Shown here piece by piece: positions 16,436 to 26,735 of a DNA stretch of 64,000 nucleotides. A model generated the notes under the pieces. That model saw only the letters and a program-made list of their open reading frames with translations. It searched no databases and had not been told where the DNA came from. Source of the stretch: Shimia thalassica (GTDB lineage Bacteria > Pseudomonadota > Alphaproteobacteria > Rhodobacterales > Rhodobacteraceae); the NCBI RefSeq assembly GCF_001458215.1, contig NZ_CYTW01000003.1:310001-374000 (forward strand). Direction: 5' to 3'. How positions within the stretch are numbered: the stretch's first letter is position 1; the number at the start of each line of letters is the position of its first letter. The translations under genes and the position numbers were made by a program.

Positions 16436-17575
16436 TTATCGCGGGCGGTGCACGGATGCGCTTTGGATCAGACCAAAAGCCAGCATCAAAACCAGCATCG
16501 CCGATCCCCCGTAAGACACCAATGGCAAGGGCACACCCACAACAGGGGCCATGCCCATGACCATCGACATGTTCACAGCGTAAAACAGGAAGAACGTTGA
16601 AATAATGCCGTAGGTGAGCAGTGACGAAAAGCGGTCCTTGTTCGCCACCGCTGCAACAAGGCCAAAGACGATGATCAACCCGTAAAGCGCCAGCAACGAA
16701 ACCCCGCCGATAAACCCGAACTCTTCTGCGAGTGTCGTAAAGATAAAGTCGGTGTGCTTCTCGGGCAAAAAGTTCAGCCGGGACTGGGTGCCCTGCATAA
16801 AGCCGCGTCCGGTCCAGCCACCAGAGCCCAAGGCGATTTTGGACTGCGTGATGTGATACCCTGCGCCCAGCGGATCACTGGACGGATCAAGAAAGGTGTC
16901 GATCCGGCGATACTGATAGTCTTTCAGCAATTGCCATGTGCTGCCACGTGACTGGAAAACCGCAAAGACCAGACCGGCGGCCATCCCGCCAACAGCTGCG
17001 AAATAGGCCCAATGCACGCCTGCCATAAACATCACCATGGCCCCTCCGATCAGCAAAAGAAGGGATGTGCCAAGGTCGGGCTGGCGCAAAACCAGCGCCG
17101 TCGGGAACAGGACCAAAATAACAGGTAACAAAACCCACAACGGGCGCGAGGTTTTTTCCGTAGGCAGCCAGTCGTAATAGGCCGCCAGGGCCATCACCAA
17201 GGTGATCTTCATAAGCTCTGACGGCTGCAACCGCATAAAGCCCAGATCAATCCAGCGCTGTGCGCCCATGCCGACGCTGCCCATGACTTCGACCAGTACC
17301 AACAAAAGGATCGTCCCGAGATAGGCCGCTCCGGAAATGCTGCGCCAGAACCAGATCGGCACCATGGCGATCCCCACCATCACCGCAAATCCAACCAAAA
17401 AGCGTTTGATCTGTGGCTCGGCCCAAGGCGAAAAAGACCCCCCTGCAACGGAATAGAGCATGGTGAAACCCACGCCACAAACAGCGGCAAGCAGCAAGAG
17501 CAACGGATAGTTCAGAAACAGGATTTTGCGCAGACCCGTCGGGGCGGATTTGACGGTATACTCAAGATAACTCAT
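16436..17575 (-). CDS. rodA: Rod-shape-determining peptidoglycan polymerase RodA
   Basis: This 379-residue SEDS glycosyltransferase has about ten membrane helices. It shows characteristic segments RWIDLGFMRLQPSELMKI, RQPDLGTSLLLL and, near the C-terminus, GVPLPLVSYGGSAML. It polymerises lipid II glycan strands during lateral wall growth, working with PBP2. The ATG overlaps the mrdA stop by four bases. It is the last gene of the mreB-mreC-mreD-mrdA-rodA operon. No clear intrinsic terminator follows; the 69-bp repeat lies immediately downstream. Confidence 0.96.
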   Translation of the reverse strand: MSYLEYTVKSAPTGLRKILFLNYPLLLLLAAVCGVGFTMLYSVAGGSFSPWAEPQIKRFLVGFAVMVGIAMVPIWFWRSISGAAYLGTILLLVLVEVMGSVGMGAQRWIDLGFMRLQPSELMKITLVMALAAYYDWLPTEKTSRPLWVLLPVILVLFPTALVLRQPDLGTSLLLLIGGAMVMFMAGVHWAYFAAVGGMAAGLVFAVFQSRGSTWQLLKDYQYRRIDTFLDPSSDPLGAGYHITQSKIALGSGGWTGRGFMQGTQSRLNFLPEKHTDFIFTTLAEEFGFIGGVSLLALYGLIIVFGLVAAVANKDRFSSLLTYGIISTFFLFYAVNMSMVMGMAPVVGVPLPLVSYGGSAMLVLMLAFGLIQSASVHRPR

Positions 17576-19518
17576 GCTCGGTCTCCGCTGCGCTTGCCCT
17601 GCCGGTCCGGCATCATCTCTCTGATGCGTTTCTGCTGTGCTTCGATACGCGTTCGGTCCTTGGTCGGATAGGCGGACAGGGGCGGGTCGCCTTCATAGAG
17701 GGCCTGCAAGGTGATATCGCGCGCCACTGGCGCGGCAGCTGTTGAGCCGCCTCCGCCATGTTCAACGATGACAGCCACGGCAATCTTTGGATCATCATAG
17801 GGGGCGAAGTTGACAAACAACGCGTGGTCGCGCCGCTCCCAAGGCAGATCCTTGTTGCGGAAAACACCCTTGGCCCGTTCCGCGGCCGAAATATTACGCA
17901 CCTGGCTTGTTCCGGTTTTTCCGGCCATCCGATAGGCATCTTCGATGACGCGGCTGCCATAGGCCGTGCCGCGCCGGTTGTTCGACACCGAGAACATGGC
18001 ACGCCGGATATGGCGCAGGTTGTTTTCGTTCAGCCCAAGAGAGGCGGAGTCCGCGATGCCCTGTTCGACCCCGTTGACCGATTTCACGATCCGCGGCATG
18101 AGTTCCAATCCGGAAGCGAGACGCGCTGTCATCACGGCAAGCTGCAAAGGCGAGGCCAGAACAAACCCTTGCCCAATCGAGGCGTTCACCGTATCACCGA
18201 TCACCCAGGACGCGCCACGCACGCTTTGCTTCCAGTCTTTGGTGGGGTTCAATCCGCGTGCCACACCTGACATCGGCAAATCAAACCGCTCGCCCAGTCC
18301 AAGCTTGCTGGACATTGCCGAAATCTTGTCGATGCCCAGCTCAAGCGCAATCTCGTAGAAATAGACGTCACAGCTTTCGCGCAGGGCGGTTTGCAGGTTC
18401 ATGTGCCCGTGTCCGGCACGTTTCCAGCAGTGAAACCGCCGGTTCGCCACTTCAAGATGGCCCGGGCAATACACGGTGTCTTCGGCAGAGACCAATCCGG
18501 CCTCAAGCGCGGCCAAAGCGGTCACCATTTTGAAGGTCGATCCGGGGGGATAGGTGCCCTGAACCGACTTGGCAGCCAGAGGGCGGTATTTATTTTCGGT
18601 CAGCGACCGGTAATCGGCAACCGAGATACCACTGACAAACAGGTTGGGATCAAATGTCGGAGACGAGTTAACGGCCAGAAGATCCCCGTTCCGGCAATCC
18701 ATGACAACCGCTGCGGCGCTTTCTTCGCCAAGGCGCAGCTGGATATAGGATTGCAAACGCTGATCGATGGTCAGTTGCAAGTCGTCGCCCGCTTCGCCCT
18801 CGCGACGGTCCAATTCGCGCATCACGCGCCCGACAGCGTTCACCTCGACCCGCTTTGTGCCGGCCTTGCCGCGCAACTCGGTTTCACGCTTGGCTTCGAT
18901 GCCGACCTTGCCGATCTGGAAACGCGGAATGCGCAACAGCTGGTCGGGGTTTTCGATCTTGGACAGGTCATAATCGCTGACAGGGCCGACATAGCCAACA
19001 ACATGCGCCAGATCCCCCGCCAAGGGATAGGTGCGCGACAGGCCGACTTCTGGAGTGATCCCCGGAAGGGCAGGGCTGTTCACAGCGACGCGGCTCATCT
19101 CGTCCCAACTGACGCGATCAGCGATGGTCACAGGCAGAAACGGCGCCGACCGCTTCATCTCGGTCACCGCGCGGTTCACATCGTCTTCGTCCAGTTCAAC
19201 AAGCGACGAAAGCCGCGTCAGGGCCGAGTCGATATCACCGGCATCTTCCCGCACAATTGTGATGCGGTAAGACTGGACATTGCGCGCCACAGGCACGCCG
19301 TTCCGGTCATAGATTTCACCGCGCGCCGGAGGGATCAGACGGATGTTGATACGGTTTTCTTCTGCCAGCAGACGGTACTGATCGGCCTGATCCACCTGCA
19401 AATGGCGCATGCGCAGACCCAGCAGGGCCATAAATCCGATCTGGGCACCGCCCAGCAAAAGCGCCCGCCGGGTAAAGCGTTTTTGTGTCTCGGCAACATC
19501 CGTGGGGGCGCGTCTCAT
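17572..19518 (-). CDS. mrdA: Penicillin-binding protein 2 (peptidoglycan transpeptidase)
   Basis: A 648-residue bitopic membrane protein with one N-terminal helix (about 19-38), a dimerisation domain and a transpeptidase domain. The active-site SxxK motif is STFK near residue 325, in TYPPGSTFKMVTAL. An SCD triad follows (RESCDVYFYE), and the KTG motif is in AGKTGTSQV near 534. It cross-links side-wall peptidoglycan with RodA in the elongasome and is a beta-lactam target. The ATG overlaps the mreD stop. Confidence 0.96.
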   Translation of the reverse strand: MRRAPTDVAETQKRFTRRALLLGGAQIGFMALLGLRMRHLQVDQADQYRLLAEENRINIRLIPPARGEIYDRNGVPVARNVQSYRITIVREDAGDIDSALTRLSSLVELDEDDVNRAVTEMKRSAPFLPVTIADRVSWDEMSRVAVNSPALPGITPEVGLSRTYPLAGDLAHVVGYVGPVSDYDLSKIENPDQLLRIPRFQIGKVGIEAKRETELRGKAGTKRVEVNAVGRVMRELDRREGEAGDDLQLTIDQRLQSYIQLRLGEESAAAVVMDCRNGDLLAVNSSPTFDPNLFVSGISVADYRSLTENKYRPLAAKSVQGTYPPGSTFKMVTALAALEAGLVSAEDTVYCPGHLEVANRRFHCWKRAGHGHMNLQTALRESCDVYFYEIALELGIDKISAMSSKLGLGERFDLPMSGVARGLNPTKDWKQSVRGASWVIGDTVNASIGQGFVLASPLQLAVMTARLASGLELMPRIVKSVNGVEQGIADSASLGLNENNLRHIRRAMFSVSNNRRGTAYGSRVIEDAYRMAGKTGTSQVRNISAAERAKGVFRNKDLPWERRDHALFVNFAPYDDPKIAVAVIVEHGGGGSTAAAPVARDITLQALYEGDPPLSAYPTKDRTRIEAQQKRIREMMPDRQGKRSGDRA

Positions 19519-20054
19519 GTGGCACCTGCCAATGTGTCATCGTCACCGGGGCTGAGCTTGCGCACATTCACCAGCACTTGTGACAGGATCGCGACCAAAG
19601 GATACACAGCGACATTCATGAAGGCCTGCATTACACTCAGGCCCAATGGCGCCTGATCAACCAGAAACACTGCCAGAACCAGCCTGTATAAAACGGCAAT
19701 CCCAATCAGAATGGCACTCGCGGTCAGCCATTCGTTGGCAAAGGTGCTGTCACGCAGGCCGTGTGACTGGCGTCGCATCATCTGCCGCGCCACAACCATG
19801 ATGGCGGCCATCAACCCCGGTGGGCGCATCAGTACAAAGTCAGCTAGCAAAACAACGCCCGCGACAGCAACTACCGGAACAAACTCGGGGCGTCGTGCGG
19901 CCCAGACGATGGTCAGAACAACAATGAAATCCGGTCCGGCCCAGCCTTGCGGCACATGGCTAAGCGGCAGCAACTGCAAAAACAGTATCCCGACGCCAAG
20001 CAGGACATAGAGAAAGCGCATTCGCCATTTGCGCGAGGCGCTGGCGCTACCCAT
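19515..20054 (-). CDS. mreD: Rod shape-determining protein MreD
   Basis: A small, about 179-residue inner-membrane protein with five or six hydrophobic helices and little else conserved, placed as expected between mreC and mrdA. The frame is open far upstream into mreC, but ATG 20054 overlaps the mreC stop by eight bases and is the most economical start. ATG 20021 (MRFLYVLL) is an alternative. MreD is part of the MreBCD scaffold that positions wall synthesis. Identification relies on both position and membrane profile. Confidence 0.85.
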   Translation of the reverse strand: MGSASASRKWRMRFLYVLLGVGILFLQLLPLSHVPQGWAGPDFIVVLTIVWAARRPEFVPVVAVAGVVLLADFVLMRPPGLMAAIMVVARQMMRRQSHGLRDSTFANEWLTASAILIGIAVLYRLVLAVFLVDQAPLGLSVMQAFMNVAVYPLVAILSQVLVNVRKLSPGDDDTLAGAT

Positions 20055-20979
20055 CCTGAGCCTCGGATGGGGTGGGCGGTTCTTCTGGTAAAGGGTCCGA
20101 AGGCAGGTTTGACGGGCGTACAATGCCGCCGTGGTTTTGTGGCCTGTCCTGACCATGATCCCGCAACACTCGCAGGAATTCGAGCCGCTCGTAATCCGCA
20201 GCCAGACGCACGCGCAACCGCCCGCCGGGGTCTGTTGCAACCTGACCGATCAAAAGACCGCTCGGAAAGACACCGCCGTCTCCGGAACTGACAACGCGGT
20301 CACCGGGACGCACCTTGTCGTCGTTTTCCAGAAAATCGATGTAGGGCGCAATCGTGTTGTCGCCCACGATCAATGCTGTCTGACCCGAGGGCTGGATCAG
20401 GGCAGGAATGCGGCTTGAGCTGTCCGACAAAAGGATCACGCGGCTGGTGGACTGGCCCACGCCCGCGATCCGCCCGACAAGACCAATGCCATCCATTGCG
20501 GCCCAGCCATCAACGATGCCGTCACGCGCCCCGATATTCAACAGAACGGACTGCCGGAACGGAGATCCGCTGTCGGCCAGAACAACGCCCGTCACAAAGG
20601 TCAGGCGGGGATCAAGGCGCACGTTATTAAGGTCAAGAAGGCGGGCGTTCTCTTGTTCGAGCTGCAAAGCCGCCTCTTTCCATGCCTTCATTTGCTGAAG
20701 TTCACGGCGCAATTCGGCGTTTTGCTCAAGAATACGTTGATAGCTTTGAAAGTCGCGGAACAAATCCACAGCGCCCGTCGCCGGTGCCATGGCCCAATCG
20801 AACGAGGGCACCACCTTGTCGACCACCTGTGCGCGGAACCGTTCTACCCGTGGGCTATCGATGCGCCAAACAAGAAAAATACCAAGCAGACACAGCAGAA
20901 GAATGGCCAGCAAAAGACGTTTTAGCGGGCCAATAAAGTCTTCGCCTTGTGTCCGGTCTTTGGCCACACCGCCCCCCAT
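20047..20979 (-). CDS. mreC: Rod shape-determining protein MreC
   Basis: The protein (up to 310 residues) has an N-terminal membrane helix (LLLAILLLCLLGIFLVW), a coiled coil (QRILEQNAELRRELQQM) and a beta-rich periplasmic domain with SGDGGVFPSGLLIGQV, all MreC hallmarks. It forms periplasmic filaments linking MreB to PBP2. The C-terminus is proline/glutamate-rich. ATG 20979 lacks a ribosome site; GTG at 20967 follows a G-run and gives a start more like relatives, so the first four residues are uncertain. Confidence 0.93.
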   Translation of the reverse strand: MGGGVAKDRTQGEDFIGPLKRLLLAILLLCLLGIFLVWRIDSPRVERFRAQVVDKVVPSFDWAMAPATGAVDLFRDFQSYQRILEQNAELRRELQQMKAWKEAALQLEQENARLLDLNNVRLDPRLTFVTGVVLADSGSPFRQSVLLNIGARDGIVDGWAAMDGIGLVGRIAGVGQSTSRVILLSDSSSRIPALIQPSGQTALIVGDNTIAPYIDFLENDDKVRPGDRVVSSGDGGVFPSGLLIGQVATDPGGRLRVRLAADYERLEFLRVLRDHGQDRPQNHGGIVRPSNLPSDPLPEEPPTPSEAQDG

Positions 20980-21033
20980 TCAGGAAAGATAACATCAGCC
21001 TAGCACGAGCTCTTTGCCCGCGCCAATCACGGC

Positions 21034-22137
<1,104 letters not shown>

Positions 22138-22284
22138 TTATATGGGCGGGCGCACGGTTGTGGAAGCCCCGGATCAGTACAAATGCGCGTGAATCCGCCA
22201 TGTTCAAAGGTGGAAGTTGGCTGAATGCCCGAACAGCATGCGCCATTGCCTTGAAATTCGTCCGATCTGTGGTGTGCGCCAACG

Positions 22285-22314
22285 AAAAAGGGCACCAGAA
22301 TCGGCGCCCTTTTT
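22285..22314. terminator. Intrinsic terminator past the sulfatase gene
   Basis: Arms AAAAAGGGC and GCCCTTTTT enclose a 12-base loop. On the minus strand the hairpin ends in a T-run 24 bases after the sulfatase stop. On the plus strand T-rich sequence also follows. Confidence 0.8.
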
Positions 22315-22337
22315 GTGTTTTTACCGCGTCGGGGGCC

Positions 22338-23879
22338 TTAGCCGCCCTGATTGCGCTGCAGTCCTTCGAGAACCTGATCAATCGAGAAGCTGGCTGGCTT
22401 CTGACGAGGGGGGTATTTCACGAAAGTCTCGAGGAATTCCCCGACAAAGACCTGTGCCGGCACCAGAAGATAGAGCCGCTCAAAGCGCCAGTTGGTGTAT
22501 CCGGAAGCTTCTTCCTGCGCGCGCTCGAAAGGATCGCTGTAAAGATCGATCAGCTTGGGAACACGAAGGGGAACAAAGGGTTCTTCCCAAACATCAAAAC
22601 CTTCCGCGCGCTGTTCGGCGAACACCAGTTTCCAGCGGTCATAGCGCAGGTTCACGAGATCACCACCGTCAGAGAAATAGAAGAACTCTCTGCGAGGGCC
22701 TTCTTCGGCTTCACCCTTGAAGTAGGACATGAAGTCATAGCCATCGAGATGAACCGGCTCGTTGCCTTCGCCAAAGGGTGCCTCGGTGAGCATCCGCTCT
22801 TTCATGTCAGTGTCGCCAAGGGCGGACATGAATGTCGGGAACCAGTCAAGGTGGCTGATGATCTCGTTGGACTTGCGTCCGGGCTCGATCACGCCGGGCC
22901 ATTTGATCATCATGGGCACGCGGTATCCGCCTTCCCAGTTGTCGTTCTTTTCACCTTTGAAGGGGGTTGTGCCCCCATCAGGCCAGCTGAACACTTCGGC
23001 GCCGTTGTCCGTGGAATACATCACAACGGTGTTGTCCGCGATCCCAAGCTCGTCAAGACGGTCAAGCATTTGGCCAACCATTTTGTCGTGCTCGACCATG
23101 CCATCCGGATAAATGCCGAGACCCGTCACGCCTTGGCTTTCGGGTTTCAGGTGGGTGTTAATGTGCATCCGTGTGGTGTTGTACCATAGAAAGAACGGCT
23201 TATCCTGCTCAACCGCACGGTTCATAAAGTCGATGGCACCTGCGGTGACTTCTTCGTCAATCGTCTCCATGCGTTTGCGGGTCAGCGGGCCGGTGTCTTC
23301 GACAGTGCCGTCAGACGAGGATTTGATCACACCACGCGGGCCGAACTTTTCGCGAAACTCCGGATCCTTGGGATAGTCCACGCTTTCCGGCTCTTCTTCG
23401 GCATTCAGGTGGTAGAGGTTGCCAAAGAACTCATCAAACCCGTGGTTGGTCGGAAGGTGCTCGTCGCGGTCGCCAAGGTGGTTCTTGCCGTATTGCCCCG
23501 TCATATAGCCTTTCGACTTCATATACTCGGCAATGGTGGGGTCTTTTTCCGACATGCCTTCTTTGGCACCGGGAAGACCCACCTTGAGCAATCCGGTCCG
23601 GAACCCGGACTGGCCTGTCACAAAGGATGCGCGCCCCGCAGTACAGGACTGTTCACCATAAGAGTGCGTGAACAGCATGCCTTCGTTTGCAATCCGGTCA
23701 ATGTTGGGGGTTTCGTACCCCATCATGCCTTGGTTATAGGCGCTGACGTTCCAATAGCCGACGTCATCCCCCCATATCACCAAAAAGTTGGGTGTATCCG
23801 CTGCGAGCGCCATTGAGGATGTCATCATCCCCATGGACAGCGTTGCGGCAAATGCCGCTCGTTTCATTAAACCTATCAT
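22338..23879 (-). CDS. Exported sulfatase (arylsulfatase, formylglycine type)
   Basis: The 513-residue enzyme starts with a signal peptide ending near SSMALAA, so it is exported to the periplasm or beyond. The FGly motif CxAGR (SCTAGRASFVTGQ, about residue 81) supplies the cysteine that a formylglycine-generating enzyme must oxidise. The metal-binding WGDDVGYWN motif precedes it, and YSTDNGAEVFSWPDGG follows. Length and motifs fit type I sulfatases of the arylsulfatase A group; the sulfated substrate is unknown. GGAGG nine bases before ATG 23879 supports the start over ATG 23867. It is monocistronic. Confidence 0.9.
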   Translation of the reverse strand: MIGLMKRAAFAATLSMGMMTSSMALAADTPNFLVIWGDDVGYWNVSAYNQGMMGYETPNIDRIANEGMLFTHSYGEQSCTAGRASFVTGQSGFRTGLLKVGLPGAKEGMSEKDPTIAEYMKSKGYMTGQYGKNHLGDRDEHLPTNHGFDEFFGNLYHLNAEEEPESVDYPKDPEFREKFGPRGVIKSSSDGTVEDTGPLTRKRMETIDEEVTAGAIDFMNRAVEQDKPFFLWYNTTRMHINTHLKPESQGVTGLGIYPDGMVEHDKMVGQMLDRLDELGIADNTVVMYSTDNGAEVFSWPDGGTTPFKGEKNDNWEGGYRVPMMIKWPGVIEPGRKSNEIISHLDWFPTFMSALGDTDMKERMLTEAPFGEGNEPVHLDGYDFMSYFKGEAEEGPRREFFYFSDGGDLVNLRYDRWKLVFAEQRAEGFDVWEEPFVPLRVPKLIDLYSDPFERAQEEASGYTNWRFERLYLLVPAQVFVGEFLETFVKYPPRQKPASFSIDQVLEGLQRNQGG

Positions 23880-24065
23880 ACGCGCTTTCCTCCAATCACT
23901 CCCGAAAATGTTAGAAGCGGCACAAAATAGACCGCCCTGTTCACAGTCTGCGCGGAGAATCTGTTTCGATCAAACTTTTTAAACTCAATATGGTTAGCAA
24001 GGGGGCGCGACCTGCCGCCGAATACCGCGCCAGCCGGATCACCTGCGCAGGGTTTGGCTGTCCGG

Positions 24066-24096
24066 AAAACAAAACGGGCCACCCGAAGGCAGCCCG
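24066..24096 (-). terminator. Intrinsic terminator of leuA
   Basis: On the minus strand, CGGGCTGCC and GGTGGCCCG form a 9-bp stem capped by a TTCG tetraloop, followed by TTTTGTTTT. It lies 26 bases after the leuA stop. Confidence 0.85.
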
Positions 24097-24121
24097 AAAA
24101 TCTTTTGGAATATGGCGTTGA

Positions 24122-25696
24122 TCAGGTCACGTCGCGATACGAGATTTCTTTTGCATCGACACCTTCGCCCATTTTGGCGCGTCGCACGACCAGACGGTTC
24201 AGCGCATTGATATAGGCTTTGGCCGACGACACCACGGTATCTGTATCTGCCGATTGACCGGTCACGACCATGCCGTCCTCTTCGACCCGAACCGAAACGG
24301 TGGCCTGTGCATCCATGCCTTCGGTGACGGCATGAACCTGATACAATTGCAGGCGTGCCTGGTTTGGATGCAGATCACGAATGGCTTTGAACGTGGCATC
24401 AACCGGCCCATCCCCAAACGCAGTCGCCGAGATGTCCTTGCCATCGATTTCCATTTCAACGGTGGCTTCCGCCTGACCGCCCGTGCCGCAGACAACTTTC
24501 ATCGAGACCAGCTTTAGGGCATCGTTTTCATCGTCGCCGCCGACACGCATCAGCGCGATCAGGTCATCGTCCAGAACCTCTTTCTTGCGGTCGGCAAGAT
24601 CCTTGAACCGGACAAATACGTCTTTCAGCTGGTTGTCGCCAACCTCAAAGCCCAAATGCTCGAGTTTGTCACGCAGCGCCGCCCGTCCCGAGTGTTTGCC
24701 CAAGGGCAGGGAAGTGCCGGACAGGCCCACATCTTCGGGGCGCATGATCTCGAAGGTTTCCTTGTTCTTCAGCATGCCGTCCTGATGGATGCCCGACTCG
24801 TGGGCAAAGGCGTTTTTACCGACGATGGCCTTGTTGAATTGCACCGGAAAGCCCGACACAGTCGCCACACGACGCGAGATTTGCATCAGCTTTCTGGTGT
24901 CGATCCCTGTGTGCCAAGGCATGATGTCATTGCGCACCTTCAGGGCCATGACCACTTCTTCAAGGGCGGTGTTGCCTGCGCGTTCGCCCAGACCGTTGAT
25001 GGTGCACTCGATCTGACGCGCGCCCCCTTCAACAGCAGCCAGCGAGTTCGCCGTCGCCATGCCAAGGTCATTGTGACAATGCGTGGCAAAGATCACCTCA
25101 TCGGCACCGGGCACAGTTTCGATCAGCCGTTTGATCAGATCAGCGCTTTCAACTGGCGCCGTATACCCAACCGTATCAGGAATGTTGATCGTAGTCGCGC
25201 CGGCTTTGATGGCAATTTCGATCACGCGACACAGGTAATCCCATTCGGTCCGTGTGGCATCCATCGGGGACCATTGCACGTTTTCACACAGGTTACGCGC
25301 GTGGCTGACGGTTTCGTGGATCTTGTCCGCCATTTCGTCCATGGTCAGGTTCGGGATCGCACGGTGCAGTTCCGAGGTGCCGATAAACGTGTGGATGCGG
25401 TTTTTCTCGGCGTGTTTCACAGCCTCCCAGCATCGATCAATATCGGCAAAGTTCGCACGCGCCAGCCCGCAAATGCGGCTGTTTTTCGCGTTTTTGGCAA
25501 TCTCGCTGACGGCTCTGAAGTCCCCTTCCGAAGCAATCGGGAACCCGGCTTCGATGATGTCCACGCCCATCTCGTCCAGCATGCCTGCTATTTCGAGTTT
25601 CTCGTCATGGGTCATGGTCGCGCCGGGCGACTGTTCGCCGTCACGCAGGGTCGTGTCAAAGATCAAGACGCGGTCTTGTTGGGCAGTATCGTTCAT
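24122..25696 (-). CDS. leuA: 2-isopropylmalate synthase
   Basis: This 524-residue enzyme condenses acetyl-CoA with 2-oxoisovalerate, the committed step of leucine synthesis. The N-terminal TIM barrel shows DTTLRDGEQSPGA, the metal-binding HCHNDLGMA and the signature GLGERAGNTALEEVVM. The C-terminal third is the LeuA regulatory domain that gives leucine feedback inhibition. AAGAGAG about eight bases before the ATG is a plausible ribosome site. A leucine-rich short frame and alternative hairpins occupy the upstream 165 bases, suggesting leader-peptide control. A tetraloop terminator ends the transcript. Confidence 0.97.
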   Translation of the reverse strand: MNDTAQQDRVLIFDTTLRDGEQSPGATMTHDEKLEIAGMLDEMGVDIIEAGFPIASEGDFRAVSEIAKNAKNSRICGLARANFADIDRCWEAVKHAEKNRIHTFIGTSELHRAIPNLTMDEMADKIHETVSHARNLCENVQWSPMDATRTEWDYLCRVIEIAIKAGATTINIPDTVGYTAPVESADLIKRLIETVPGADEVIFATHCHNDLGMATANSLAAVEGGARQIECTINGLGERAGNTALEEVVMALKVRNDIMPWHTGIDTRKLMQISRRVATVSGFPVQFNKAIVGKNAFAHESGIHQDGMLKNKETFEIMRPEDVGLSGTSLPLGKHSGRAALRDKLEHLGFEVGDNQLKDVFVRFKDLADRKKEVLDDDLIALMRVGGDDENDALKLVSMKVVCGTGGQAEATVEMEIDGKDISATAFGDGPVDATFKAIRDLHPNQARLQLYQVHAVTEGMDAQATVSVRVEEDGMVVTGQSADTDTVVSSAKAYINALNRLVVRRAKMGEGVDAKEISYRDVT

Positions 25697-25728
25697 TTGG
25701 AAATCTCTCTTTTTTCTCCTGATGCCTT

Positions 25729-25782
25729 GGCGCGAAGCGACGATCCTCTGAGCGGTCGCGCCTATAACGGCACGCTCAGAGG
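25729..25782 (-). promoter_or_regulatory. Competing hairpins between the leucine leader and leuA
   Basis: Hairpin A pairs CCTCTGAGCG with CGCTCAGAGG (25773-25782 with 25745-25754), and its first arm contains the leader stop codon. Hairpin B pairs GGCGCGA with TCGCGCC (25756-25762 with 25729-25735). The two interleave, so a simple secondary structure can hold only one. That arrangement is expected of an attenuation-type switch, although neither hairpin is followed by a T-run. Confidence 0.5.
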
Positions 25783-25859
25783 CGGGCTAGGAGAAGAAGG
25801 TCGGCCAGAATCGCAGCGCGAATGCGCTGTGCGGGTGCTGCGATATGTGCCTTGGTCAT
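25776..25859 (-). CDS. Putative leucine leader peptide upstream of leuA
   Basis: This 27-codon frame ends in LADLLLLARL, with four consecutive leucine codons CTT CTT CTC CTA seven codons before the stop; CTA is rare in GC-rich genomes. It lies 79 bases upstream of leuA and overlaps one arm of a strong hairpin. Such an arrangement is typical of ribosome-mediated attenuation, where leucine starvation stalls the ribosome in the leucine run. No Shine-Dalgarno is visible. A second ATG lies immediately before this one in frame. A TATATT box 7 bases upstream of that first ATG could allow a leaderless start. The peptide itself need have no function. Confidence 0.5.
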   Translation of the reverse strand: MTKAHIAAPAQRIRAAILADLLLLARL

Positions 25860-26040
25860 CATGCTGTGAAATATACATGCCTTTGGGTAAATGAAAACCC
25901 TCAAATCGGGCTTTTTGCGCGCGACGGAAATCGTCCGGAACCGGTGAAAATTGGTATGCTCAAATTAATCCTTTCCGGACCTTAATGATCTTCCAGTGGC
26001 GGCCTATCTGTTGCCCCAGGCCAGCAGAAGGAGAATGAAG

Positions 26041-26697
26041 ATGGCACCTGACGTCCTGGAGCAAACAGAACGGACCCGCCTGCGCAGACTGCGCGAGAAG
26101 GGGTCTTATGAACGTGACACAATCAATGCCGTTCTGGATGCCATGCCGCTGGCCCATATTGGCTATGTCATGAATGGCACGCCGTCTGTTTTGCCCACCT
26201 TGCAATGGCGCGAGGGGGGTCATGTCTATTGGCACGGTTCATCCGCCAGCCGCGCCTTGCGCGCCATGAAGGGGCAACAGGTCTGTATGACCGTGTCGAT
26301 TCTGGATGGGTTTGTTCTGGCGCGCTCCGCGCTGCATCATTCGGTCAATCAACGATCCGTCATGATCTTTGGCGAAGCCGAACAGATCACTGATACGGAT
26401 GCCAAAAACGCCCGTATGAAGGCCATGTTCGATCACATGTTCCCAGGACGGTGGGACATCCTGCGCCCCATGCAGTCTCAGGAATCCAAGGCCACCGCCG
26501 TGTTTCGGATGCCATTGACCGAAGCCTCGGCCAAGCTGCGCGATGCACAGCCCGCCGATGACGAGGCCGACTATGCCTTGCCGATCTGGGCAGGGGTTGT
26601 ACCTGTGTCGCTTCAACTTGGTGCGCCGGTGTCCGACCCGCGCAATCTGGCGCAGGTCACGCCTCCCTCTCACCTCGGGCATATCCGCATCGGATAA
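26041..26697 (+). CDS. Pyridoxamine 5'-phosphate oxidase-like FMN-binding protein
   Basis: A 218-residue protein with the split-barrel flavin-binding pattern of the NimA/PNPOx-like family: LDAMPLAHIGYVMNGTPSVL, then VYWHGSSASRALRAM and VCMTVSILDGFVLARS, followed by SVMIFGEAE. Relatives bind FMN and may reduce nitro compounds or act as heme-utilisation type proteins; the substrate here is unknown. AAGGAG placed 7 bases before ATG 26041 fixes the start over two upstream in-frame ATGs. It stands close to an SDR gene on the same strand. Confidence 0.82.
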   Translation: MAPDVLEQTERTRLRRLREKGSYERDTINAVLDAMPLAHIGYVMNGTPSVLPTLQWREGGHVYWHGSSASRALRAMKGQQVCMTVSILDGFVLARSALHHSVNQRSVMIFGEAEQITDTDAKNARMKAMFDHMFPGRWDILRPMQSQESKATAVFRMPLTEASAKLRDAQPADDEADYALPIWAGVVPVSLQLGAPVSDPRNLAQVTPPSHLGHIRIG

Positions 26698-26735
26698 GGC
26701 TTGTCATTCCCAAGGCGCGTTCTAGCTTTCCTGTC

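Noticed and set aside
25863-25900. Promoter with TATATT as -10 box for the leuA leader
   Set aside because: The matching -35 sequence (TTTTCA, 16-base spacing) is too weak to list as a feature; it is only mentioned as a possibility.
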